This document shows, in pieces, positions 1 to 6,708 of a stretch of 15,319 nucleotides of DNA. Below the pieces are notes generated by a model. The model searched no databases, was not told where the DNA came from, and saw only the letters and a list, made by a program, of their open reading frames with translations. This DNA comes from Gammaproteobacteria bacterium. Lineage in GTDB: Bacteria > Pseudomonadota > Gammaproteobacteria > DSM-16500. Positions within the stretch are counted from its first letter, which is position 1. Each line of letters opens with the position of its first letter. The stretch spans positions 1-15,319 of the forward strand of contig VFKI01000058.1 in assembly GCA_009885665.1 (NCBI GenBank), in the 5' to 3' direction. The position numbers and the translations under genes are program-made.

Positions 1-2358
1 GCTCAATGCACGTGTAATGCTATCCGGCGACTGTGGCCCAATTTCAATGCATTGGCCGTTTGTCGTATCAGCACAATAATATGCCCCTTGCTCTGCACCT
101 GTCGCTGCTATCGGCAAGCTAAAGTTCAACCCTGTGCCCGAAAGTTCAATGCGCAAACTGCCGTTAAAATTACCCAACCTAGCAACATCCCACGTAGAAA
201 TGTTTTCTGTCGTAACCGTTCCCCATGGATAGTAAACGCCTGGTTGCGATGCATCCCACGTAATAGGAAATTGCGCGTGCTCTTGCAATACACGGCCGTG
301 CGCCCGCGCGTTAAATATCGTAGCAAACGGCTCTGAGCCATGGGGGTTTAAATGATGAGGGAAATAATACCCCTTAAACGCTTGCCATCCATAGCCTGGT
401 TTTACATAGGTTTCAAGTGTAGCCGTTGCATAAGCGACCGCAACGTCGCCGGTCGCGACATTGGCTGCCGAAAACCCAACCTCGCCCAAACTGATTGGAC
501 TCTTTATCGCTGCACCCAAATCAACACCGGCGCCATTTTTGCCCGCCAAGTAAACGGCTGCACCGGCACCCACCAAACTAGCTACAAAAGTAGCTCTAGT
601 AAATGGCTGAAACAAATGGGTTAACAACACCCTCTGCCCAAGCGTCTTAAAAAATGAATAATCTAGCTGATGAAAATAAGAAAAAATGCCGCTAACTGCC
701 GGCGTACGTAATGGCGGATTGTAATAATGCCAAACATCACTTAGCCCATTACATGCCCACTCCTTCCAGCTATTACTTTTATTTTCTTCATCCTCCCCAC
801 CTATTTTATCGACTTTAGGAAAACGCACTGCGCGTACACTCTGAAGAAATGCTGATTTTTTTTCTAACGACGATAGCCCAATGTGAGCAAGATAACTCGC
901 TGTGACCTCGTTGATGATCTCATTAAGTCCACCGATGTTAACTAAGTCAGTTTCTACCCAAGCGCCACTTGGTTTTTTTTCTTCCGGATGATATAGCGAA
1001 ATAGATGATTGAGTATTTTTAATAAGTAACGGTAGATTGCCAAGCAAACTACATTTCCCAAACCATCCGCTGACGCGTACGTTTTCTGAAAGAAACTTAA
1101 GTGACGCATCACTCAATGGCGTAACATACGGATTCGTCACTAACGCAGCATGCTTAGACGGGCCATACACCCCCCGTAGACGCCCAAATCTAACGCCTGC
1201 GGGATAGTTCCATACTTCAACTGGCTCAACAACCACTGTGATCGCTCTTCCGTCCTTATTGTTTAAATTAGCGGTATATTTAACCCGATCAATAAAGACC
1301 CAGCGGAAGAAACCAGTCGCACCCTTAGAGCAATCAGAAAGCAAAAGTTGTGGTGGACTATCCCCTAGTTGTACTAGTTTATCAATAAGTTGTTGATCTT
1401 CAGACTCGTCACCTTCACCTATCTTAGACAACTCTTCTTTAAACTCTTCTTTAATACTTGCAGACTCCGCTTTTGTCAGCAGCTTTTCTTCGTTTTTGCC
1501 ATTTTTCTTCCAGCTGAGCATCATAGTGCCGTCGTCTGTTTCGTCGACCGTTATAGTACCTAGATTTTCCTCTCCACCTTGATTTTCCTCTCCACCTTTT
1601 TCGTCATCATCATGCATCCCCTCTATTTTTACGTTTGCTTTTCTTTTTTTTCCTTTTTTTATTTTTTTCATGGCACTCTCTGCATTTTCTGGAACAACAA
1701 TGACAGAACTTTTTTTCACGGCCGCAAGAATACGCTGCAGTTCTTGTTCGGAAAAAGCCACATCTTTAGCCCCAAATATTTTTTCAAGTTCTTCTTTTTT
1801 GGTATTATCTACCTTGAAAATTCCAATAACGCCATCTTGCCCTTTCACGCAAAGAACAAAATCACTTTCACTCCCATCGTTTAGCTTAACAAAAAAAGCC
1901 TTATATTGATTGATGAGATACAATTCCGGCAAAGCATTTTTTATAATGTTAATATGTCTCAAAAAAAGTGTTTCGATTTCGTTTTTATCCAAATCACCTG
2001 CTATGTTTGCTACCTTTTTTTCTTCCTTTTCCTCCATCCCTTTTTCACCGTGAGCCACGGGTTCAAGAGAACGGATAAAATCAAGCCTAACCATCATTGC
2101 CTTATTATTATCAGTATTATTGACATCCACAACAAAAACCGGGATCTTTTCCCCATCATTTACTTCTGCCTTTCCTTTTTCCACTGCCTCCATAGAAAGA
2201 GAAGCGATGTAACTAGCACCCACCACGCCCGTATCAACATCAACTAATTCCCGCGCCTTTTCCACTCCCTCGATGTCATTCATCCCGAACAATTGCCACT
2301 GTTGCTCAAGCCCCTGAATGGGCTTGGTTAGATTAACCAAAACATACTGATTATACAT
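1..2358 (-). CDS. Large unrecognised protein, 3' end outside window (at least 786 codons)
   Basis: The reverse strand is open without a stop from ATG 2358 to base 1, where the window ends. I checked this triplet by triplet. A good ribosome binding site (GAGG at 2370-2367, 8 nt before the ATG) supports this start over the ATG at 2364. I do not recognise the protein. Residues 1-225 are a mixed globular-looking region beginning MYNQYVLVNL. Residues 230-270 are low-complexity: a Lys/Arg cluster (KKIKKGKKRK), then acidic residues and a duplicated GGEEN unit. Residues about 295-325 are Glu/Lys-rich. A lone glycine/alanine-rich hydrophobic stretch lies at about 590-605. The C-terminal part (residues 640-786) is richer in Gly, Thr, Ser and aromatic residues. 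There is no signal peptide. Codon composition changes from very AT-rich in the middle to GC-rich near the right-hand end of the protein. The frame is certain; the function is unknown. Confidence 0.85.
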   Translation of the reverse strand, partial: MYNQYVLVNLTKPIQGLEQQWQLFGMNDIEGVEKARELVDVDTGVVGASYIASLSMEAVEKGKAEVNDGEKIPVFVVDVNNTDNNKAMMVRLDFIRSLEPVAHGEKGMEEKEEKKVANIAGDLDKNEIETLFLRHINIIKNALPELYLINQYKAFFVKLNDGSESDFVLCVKGQDGVIGIFKVDNTKKEELEKIFGAKDVAFSEQELQRILAAVKKSSVIVVPENAESAMKKIKKGKKRKANVKIEGMHDDDEKGGEENQGGEENLGTITVDETDDGTMMLSWKKNGKNEEKLLTKAESASIKEEFKEELSKIGEGDESEDQQLIDKLVQLGDSPPQLLLSDCSKGATGFFRWVFIDRVKYTANLNNKDGRAITVVVEPVEVWNYPAGVRFGRLRGVYGPSKHAALVTNPYVTPLSDASLKFLSENVRVSGWFGKCSLLGNLPLLIKNTQSSISLYHPEEKKPSGAWVETDLVNIGGLNEIINEVTASYLAHIGLSSLEKKSAFLQSVRAVRFPKVDKIGGEDEENKSNSWKEWACNGLSDVWHYYNPPLRTPAVSGIFSYFHQLDYSFFKTLGQRVLLTHLFQPFTRATFVASLVGAGAAVYLAGKNGAGVDLGAAIKSPISLGEVGFSAANVATGDVAVAYATATLETYVKPGYGWQAFKGYYFPHHLNPHGSEPFATIFNARAHGRVLQEHAQFPITWDASQPGVYYPWGTVTTENISTWDVARLGNFNGSLRIELSGTGLNFSLPIAATGAEQGAYYCADTTNGQCIEIGPQSPDSITRALS

Positions 2359-2386
2359 TAACATTTCCTCTTATCTTTTTTATCTT

Positions 2387-2414
2387 CATATAGAAAAAAA
2401 GCAATTTACAATGA
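2387..2414 (-). promoter_or_regulatory. Possible promoter of the large left-edge gene
   Basis: On the minus strand, TCATTG (2414-2409) and TATATG (2392-2387) are separated by 16 nt and lie about 30-55 nt upstream of the ATG at 2358. The surroundings are AT-rich, so chance matches are likely. This is a weak call. Confidence 0.3.
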
Positions 2415-2541
2415 TTTTTTTATTAAAGGGAGAAAAACAACACATATGCACATACACCACTGCAAGTGCCGTAAAAAATAAATTTAGCGCTTGCTACCAA
2501 GCAGCAATCATTAAGGCCACTCACAATCATAACCGTCTGAC

Positions 2542-2558
2542 ATTAAGGCTACCTTAAT
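2542..2558. repeat. Perfect 7-bp inverted repeat, possible operator
   Basis: ATTAAGG-CTA-CCTTAAT is a perfect palindrome with a 3-nt centre, in the gene-poor stretch. It has no T-run on either side, so a binding site is a better guess than a terminator. No regulated gene is evident. Confidence 0.4.
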
Positions 2559-2850
2559 AAGAGGCTCGTTTTGCCAAAAAAAATTACAGCAAGTCCATCG
2601 CAGCCTAAGGGACGTGTACGAAATAATTTTATAATTAACGTAGCAACTGCTCAGCCACCTCAGGCGAACAGCCATCTTTGGCCAATCTCTTGCGAACATG
2701 CTTCAAAATGCTCGGATACCGTGATGCATGCACCGCTTTTGCAGCCATTTCTCACAAAACATAGGCTTAAATCTGGCCGTTTTCTGCAAAATGCAGTCCC
2801 AGCTGAAGAGTTACAAATCTTTGCATTTTAATTTTGTCTATACAACACTC

Positions 2851-2877
2851 ACGCTAAGTAGCGTCACTCATTTTTTT
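2851..2877 (+). terminator. Weak hairpin followed by T7
   Basis: ACGCTA and TAGCGT (2851-2864) form a short perfect stem. Six bases later comes a run of seven T on the plus strand (2871-2877). The gap between stem and T-run makes it a poor intrinsic terminator. The only upstream plus-strand frame is the doubtful one at 2571-2831. It could instead be a structure in the 3' untranslated region of mdh, read on the other strand. Confidence 0.25.
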
Positions 2878-2921
2878 AATAGATATTAAATAGCACCACT
2901 GATCACCAAAGCACCCCCCCC

Positions 2922-3917
2922 TTATGCCGTAATCAACCCCAACCCCAACACCGCATCACGCTCTTGACGCAACTCAGACAAGGTTAATTGTAATTTTTGC
3001 TGCGCAAACGCATTATGGGTAAATCCTTGAATCACTTTCACCTGGCCGCCTTCGGTTCGACAGGGGAAAGAATAAATCAACCCGGCGTCTACACCATACT
3101 CGCCTTGCGACGCGCGTGCCACGGAAAAGATTTCACCCTGCACAGTATCATGCACCAAATGATGCACCCCCATCAACGCCGCATTCGCCGCCGACGCCGC
3201 CGACGATGCGCCACGCGCCTTAATCACCGCCGCGCCACGCTTTTGAATCAACGGAATAAAATCATTTTGCAACCAATTTTCATCAATTTTATCCGTCACC
3301 GACGCACCGTGAATGTGTGCATTATAAAAATCTGGATATTGCGTGGCAGAATGATTGCCCCAAATCGCCATACGCGTCACCGCAGTGACATCAACACCCG
3401 CCTTGATCGCCAATTGTTTTCTGGCACGCAATTCATCCAACATCGTCATCGCAAAAAAACGATCACGCGGTACATCTGGCGCATTATGCATCGCAATCAA
3501 ACAATTGGTATTACACGGATTGCCCACCACAAAAACACGCACATCTGCCGCCGCATTGTCATTGATGGCACGACCTTGCGCCGTAAAAATGCCGCCATTA
3601 ATCTTCAGCAAATCCGCGCGCTCCATGCCATCCTTACGCGGCACCGCCCCGACCAACACCGCCCAATTGACATCGCGCATGGCAACGGCCAAATCAGACG
3701 TACACACTACATTTTTCAATAATGGGAAAGCACAATCTTCCAACTCCATCGCCACACCCTGCAAGCCCGGCAACGCAGCCGGCAATTCCAATAAATGCAG
3801 ATCAACATCGGTATCCATACCAAACATCTGACCAGACGCAATGCGAAACAATAAGGCATAGCCGATTTGACCTGCCGCGCCAGTAATAGCAACCTTGACA
3901 TGTTTACGGGTTTGCAT
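2922..3917 (-). CDS. mdh: Malate dehydrogenase (NAD)
   Basis: Catalyses reversible oxidation of malate to oxaloacetate with NAD in the TCA cycle, in the cytosol. The 331-residue product is the usual length for the cytosolic-type bacterial enzyme. Visible signatures are the Rossmann nucleotide-binding loop GAAGQIG (residues 13-19), the substrate arginines in VPRKDGMER (Arg94, Arg100), VGNPCNTN (131-138), LDELRA with Asp161 and Arg164, and the catalytic GNHSATQYPD with His189. GYALLFRIASGQ after the first loop is typical of Legionella/Coxiella relatives (from memory). The start is supported by an AGGA about 9 nt upstream. The gene is divergent from hemW and appears to be transcribed alone. An 8-C run (2914-2921) lies directly after the stop and does not affect the protein. 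Confidence 0.97.
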   Translation of the reverse strand: MQTRKHVKVAITGAAGQIGYALLFRIASGQMFGMDTDVDLHLLELPAALPGLQGVAMELEDCAFPLLKNVVCTSDLAVAMRDVNWAVLVGAVPRKDGMERADLLKINGGIFTAQGRAINDNAAADVRVFVVGNPCNTNCLIAMHNAPDVPRDRFFAMTMLDELRARKQLAIKAGVDVTAVTRMAIWGNHSATQYPDFYNAHIHGASVTDKIDENWLQNDFIPLIQKRGAAVIKARGASSAASAANAALMGVHHLVHDTVQGEIFSVARASQGEYGVDAGLIYSFPCRTEGGQVKVIQGFTHNAFAQQKLQLTLSELRQERDAVLGLGLITA

Positions 3918-3950
3918 GACATATGATCCTATCTATGAAAGTAATACAAC

Positions 3951-3980
3951 ATTCTAACGTGAAGTTAGTATCTATTACAA
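3951..3980 (-). promoter_or_regulatory. Candidate mdh promoter
   Basis: On the minus strand, TTGTAA (3980-3975) and TAGAAT (3956-3951) are separated by 18 nt, which would give a leader of about 27 nt before the mdh ATG. The box matches are 4/6 and 5/6 to the sigma-70 consensus. Inverted pairs CTAAC/GTTAG (3954-3968) and GTATC/GATAC (3968-3987) overlap the promoter and could bind a regulator. Confidence 0.4.
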
Positions 3981-4001
3981 AAGATACGATTAACGTATAC
4001 T
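3975..4001 (+). promoter_or_regulatory. Candidate hemW promoter directly at the start codon
   Basis: TATACT at 3996-4001 ends 6 nt before the hemW ATG at 4008. TTACAA at 3975-3980 is a possible -35 with a short 15-nt spacer. A transcript from this box would begin at or next to the ATG. The boxes overlap the opposing mdh promoter. Confidence 0.35.
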
Positions 4002-4007
4002 GCGCGC

Positions 4008-5144
4008 ATGCAAACTCTACCCCCCATCAGCCTCTACATCCATATCCCCTGGTGCGTACGCAAATGTCCGTATTGCGATTTTAATTCCCATGCGGCGCGC
4101 GGCGCATTGCCAGAAGCAGAATACACTCACGCCTTATTGGCCGACTTCACCCAACAATTGCCCCAACTCGCCGGACGTAAACTGCACAGCATTTTTTTAG
4201 GCGGCGGCACCCCCAGCTTATTTTCACCGCGCGCCATCGATACCGTATTGCGCGGCATCGATCGCTTGGCCCCGCTGGCCGCAGACACCGAAATCACCCT
4301 CGAAGCGAATCCCGGCACCATCGATGAAAAACATTTTGCCGGCTTCCGCGCGGCTGGCGTTAACCGCTTATCCATCGGCATACAAAGTTTACAAGATGAT
4401 AAATTACGCGCGCTCGGCCGCATTCATGACCGCACCACCGCCCTCCAAGCCGTTAAAATTGCCAAGCAAGCAGGATTTAATAATTTCAATCTCGACCTGA
4501 TGCATGGCTTACCTGACCAAACCGTCGCCGATGCACTGGCGGATTTACACGCTGCGCTGGCGCTCGAACCCACGCATTTATCATGGTATCAACTCACACT
4601 GGAACCCAATACGTTATTCCATCATCAGCCGCCGACTTTACCCAGCGAAGACGTTTTATATGCGATTCAAGCGGCCGGACACGCCGTATTAACTGAGGCG
4701 GCATTCGAACAATACGAAGTTTCGGCGTGGCGTAAAAAAGACAAACACTGCCAGCATAATATAAATTACTGGCAGTTTGGTGATTATTTAGGGATAGGCG
4801 CGGGTGCGCATGGCAAAATCACTGACAGTCAAGCACGCTGCATGCGCTATATGCAACACAAACATCCACAAGCCTATTTGGCCGCACAACCCAACTTCAC
4901 CGCCAATCAACACCCCCTCACGCAAGACGCCTTGCCATTTGAATTTATGCTGAATGCGCTGCGCCTAACACACGGCGTGACAACAGATTTATTTACGCAG
5001 CGCACCGGGTTGGCATTAAATATCATTAGCGATAAATTAACACTAGCACGCAACAAACAATTGTTAATAGCAGACCAAAAGCGATTATGTGCGACCGAGT
5101 TGGGACACCGGTTTTTGAATGATTTAGTCGGATTGTTTTTATAA
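4008..5144 (+). CDS. hemW: Radical SAM heme chaperone HemW
   Basis: HemW-family proteins carry an iron-sulfur cluster and S-adenosylmethionine, and bind heme for delivery to membrane respiratory enzymes. They are often mis-annotated as coproporphyrinogen III oxidase HemN. The 378-residue protein shows the radical SAM motif CVRKCPYC (Cys16, Cys20, Cys23), GGGTPS (65-70), EANPGT (99-104), LDLMHGLP (162-169) and the LGIGAGAH segment (261-268), followed by the C-terminal HemN_C-type domain (about 300-370). The cysteine spacing C-x3-C-x2-C followed directly by D fits HemW; true HemN proteins have an additional nearby cysteine. The start matches the remembered E. coli HemW N-terminus position for position, yet no Shine-Dalgarno sequence precedes it. 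The TAA stop lies inside an ATAATA repeat that borders the inverted-repeat element downstream. Confidence 0.95.
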   Translation: MQTLPPISLYIHIPWCVRKCPYCDFNSHAARGALPEAEYTHALLADFTQQLPQLAGRKLHSIFLGGGTPSLFSPRAIDTVLRGIDRLAPLAADTEITLEANPGTIDEKHFAGFRAAGVNRLSIGIQSLQDDKLRALGRIHDRTTALQAVKIAKQAGFNNFNLDLMHGLPDQTVADALADLHAALALEPTHLSWYQLTLEPNTLFHHQPPTLPSEDVLYAIQAAGHAVLTEAAFEQYEVSAWRKKDKHCQHNINYWQFGDYLGIGAGAHGKITDSQARCMRYMQHKHPQAYLAAQPNFTANQHPLTQDALPFEFMLNALRLTHGVTTDLFTQRTGLALNIISDKLTLARNKQLLIADQKRLCATELGHRFLNDLVGLFL

Positions 5145-5294
5145 TACCGGCATTCCAAGGATCTGTATTTTTTGTATAAATCGAGGCAAAAATGCGTTTT
5201 AAAGCGTAGTTTACATGCAAGCAAATGAGCATTTAAAACGCATTTTTAATGAAGAGTTATCAAAAAAGACGGATCCTTGGAATGTCGGATAATA
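5141..5294. mobile_element. MITE-like 142-bp inverted-repeat element with flanking direct repeats
   Basis: The element spans 5147-5288 and folds almost end to end on itself. The outer arms (5147-5163 and 5272-5288) match at 16 of 17 positions. The next bases continue with GT.TTTTTTG pairing CAAAAAA.AC. Inner arms AAAAATGCGTTTTAAA (5188-5203) and TTTAAAACGCATTTTT (5232-5247) match perfectly. Both arm pairs share the same centre (5217.5), so it is a single long hairpin. ATAATA occurs on both sides (5141-5146 and 5289-5294), resembling a target-site duplication. There is no room for a transposase, so it would be non-autonomous. It lies between convergent genes and could also act as a two-way transcription terminator. 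No second full copy is in the window. Confidence 0.65.
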
Positions 5295-5320
5295 TCTACT
5301 ACATAAAGATACTTTGGTGC

Positions 5321-5330
5321 GGAATGTCGG
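5321..5330 (+). repeat. Extra copy of the element's terminal 10-mer
   Basis: GGAATGTCGG repeats exactly the right end of the inverted-repeat element (5279-5288), 42 bp further on and 3 bp from the stop of the outer-membrane protein gene. It may be a relic of another end or of an earlier insertion. Confidence 0.5.
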
Positions 5331-5333
5331 CTT

Positions 5334-5975
5334 TCAACACAAAAACTGTCCGCACTGCTCAGCGAAATGGTAAGTGACGCCTAACGCATACAAATTCGCT
5401 TCCGGCACACCAGAACCTTTAACAATGCGATTTGCCATTAAATCGACGATCCAATTTTGGTTAAAAGCATAATTGACACCTACGCCAAACGCTGGCCGCA
5501 ACGCTTGTTTCGTGCCATTTTGCGTCGTGCTGCAAACGCCATTTGCATCGCACCCTAAGCTGCCCGATGAACTGGCGCGCACATAGGCTACACCCACACG
5601 CCCTTCTAAACCAAAATTCGCGCCCATCGGCAAAGTCCCAACGCCCATCAAGTCAAATGCACTGACACGCACAGCTGGCTTGGTGCCCGACATAGAAATC
5701 ACATTATAAGTTGCCGCATCATAATGCGCATAACCCCCCTCCAACGCAAAATAAGAACTGTATTGATAACCAAACAAAAGACGCTCACCTATCCCTGTCC
5801 CGCTGGCATGCACCGACGAATCCGTCAGAATAGTGGCGGGCTTTGCCTTGACATTGGAACGCCCCAAATCAATCCCCGTATACATGCCCGGCACCATCGC
5901 ATATGCGCCGGCCGTTATGCCAACACAGCCAACAATGAGACTACGAAGAATATTTTTTACATGCATTTTTTTCAT
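5334..5975 (-). CDS. Outer-membrane beta-barrel protein (OmpA-like barrel fold)
   Basis: Predicted small outer-membrane protein of 213 residues. The start at 5975 (MKKMHVKN) is preferred because it has AGGGA 6 nt upstream and begins a normal signal peptide: basic start, hydrophobic core about 9-22, cleavage likely after AYA26. A longer in-frame start at 6002 would put nine extra residues ahead of it. The mature part shows alternating aromatic/glycine strands such as MYTGIDLG (31-38), LLFGYQYSSYFALEGGYAHY (66-85), LEGRVGVAYVRA (123-134), AFGVGVNYAFNQNWIVDL (162-179) and LYALGVTYHF (195-204), as expected for an eight-stranded barrel. There are paired cysteines in one putative loop (Cys142, Cys148). 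An odd nine-residue tail with two cysteines (Cys208, Cys213) follows the usual terminal aromatic strand. No peptidoglycan-binding domain is present. The specific role is unknown. Confidence 0.8.
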   Translation of the reverse strand: MKKMHVKNILRSLIVGCVGITAGAYAMVPGMYTGIDLGRSNVKAKPATILTDSSVHASGTGIGERLLFGYQYSSYFALEGGYAHYDAATYNVISMSGTKPAVRVSAFDLMGVGTLPMGANFGLEGRVGVAYVRASSSGSLGCDANGVCSTTQNGTKQALRPAFGVGVNYAFNQNWIVDLMANRIVKGSGVPEANLYALGVTYHFAEQCGQFLC

Positions 5976-5981
5976 AATGAA

Positions 5982-6004
5982 TCCCTGTGAGAATAAGCTC
6001 ACAG
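5982..6004 (-). promoter_or_regulatory. Leader hairpin touching the ribosome binding site of the barrel gene
   Basis: CTGTGAG (5985-5991) and CTCACAG (5998-6004) form a perfect 7-bp stem with a 6-nt loop. On the minus strand the stem ends within AGGGA (5986-5982), the ribosome binding site of the gene starting at 5975. It could modulate translation, or stabilise the 3' end of the pncB-trmB message. There is no T-run, so it is not a classical terminator. Confidence 0.45.
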
Positions 6005-6027
6005 AGTAGAACAGTGAACCGTCAAAT

Positions 6028-6708
6028 TCAACCTTCTTTCTTCACAAATTGTAATTCATAAATTTGCCGTCCCGCCGCCTGGCCACGTTTTTCAAAACGC
6101 GTGATCACCGGGCGTTGTAACGAACGGTCCGCGTATCGCCCACTTTCTGCTTGATTTTGCAAGGTGGGACACGCCATTAAAACAGTCAGCATATGCTGTG
6201 CGTATTCTTGCCAATCCGTTGCCAAATGCAACCAACCCCCCGGCAACAATTTTTCACTGAGCTGCGCAACAAATTCAGCTTGAATCAAGCGACGCTTATG
6301 ATGCTTACGTTTTGGCCACGGATCAGGAAAAAATATTTGTATGCCCGCCAGCGTATTTGGCGCAATACACGTTTGCAAAACCGTCACTGCATCCGCATGA
6401 TAGACGCGCACATTACGCAACGCCGCCGCCTCAATGCCCGCCAACAAACTGCCCACACCCGGCAAATGCGTTTCAATCCCCACAAAATTGATGTCAGGAT
6501 ATTGCATGGCCGCAGCCAGCAAAGAATGCCCCGTGCCAAAACCAATTTCAATCACCACCGGCGCAACGCGACCAAATGCATCAGCAAAATCCGTCTCACC
6601 TGCCGTAATAGATAAACCATAACGCGGCAACAACTCGGCGACAGCACGCTTCTGACCATCGGTCATACGTCCCTCGCGCCGCACAAAACTGCGAATACGA
6701 TGCATCAT
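6028..6708 (-). CDS. trmB: tRNA (guanine-N7-)-methyltransferase
   Basis: Transfers a methyl group from S-adenosylmethionine to N7 of guanosine 46 in the variable loop of certain tRNAs; cytosolic. The 226-residue protein is of family length. It carries the cofactor-binding motif EIGFGTG (54-60), the acidic IET (78-80), HADA (104-107), the diagnostic FFPDPWPKRKHHKRRL (126-141) and the C-terminal TRFEKRG (203-209) that completes the active site in this family. The ATG overlaps the TGA of pncB by 4 nt (ATGA at 6708-6705), so the two are probably translated in coupling from the pncB promoter. A second ATG directly follows the first. The confidence in function is high. Confidence 0.97.
   Translation of the reverse strand: MMHRIRSFVRREGRMTDGQKRAVAELLPRYGLSITAGETDFADAFGRVAPVVIEIGFGTGHSLLAAAMQYPDINFVGIETHLPGVGSLLAGIEAAALRNVRVYHADAVTVLQTCIAPNTLAGIQIFFPDPWPKRKHHKRRLIQAEFVAQLSEKLLPGGWLHLATDWQEYAQHMLTVLMACPTLQNQAESGRYADRSLQRPVITRFEKRGQAAGRQIYELQFVKKEG

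Larger units (their letters stand above)
2365..2921. other. Intergenic region without a convincing gene
   Basis: This stretch lies between the start of the large minus-strand gene and the end of mdh. No reading frame looks coding. A plus-strand frame starting with TTG (2571-2831) has an AGAGG sequence ahead of it, but its composition (many Pro, His, Gln, Ser) looks like chance. On the minus strand, around 2640-2750, a short frame ends with SILKHVRKRLAKDGCSPEVA and a stop, and could be the tail of a decayed gene. Two hairpins (2542-2558 and 2851-2864) are listed separately. No tRNA-like fold was recognised. Confidence 0.5.

Noticed and set aside
1579..2247. Plus-strand frames (101, 79 and 113 residues) rich in Phe and Ser
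   Set aside because: They are antisense to the uninterrupted 786-codon minus-strand frame and mirror its Lys/Glu codons.
2571..2831. Plus-strand 86-residue frame from a TTG with AGAGG upstream
   Set aside because: Amino-acid composition looks random, the start is a rare codon and no conserved motif is visible; kept only as part of the gap description.
2914..2921. Run of eight C as a phase-variable switch
   Set aside because: It lies after the mdh stop and before no start codon, so slippage would not change a protein.
2997..3831. Plus-strand frames of 241 and 158 residues
   Set aside because: Antisense shadows of mdh, with Arg/His/Ile-rich composition and no family resemblance.
5147..5288. 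CRISPR-like repeat
   Set aside because: One inverted unit without spaced direct repeats; the structure is a single hairpin.
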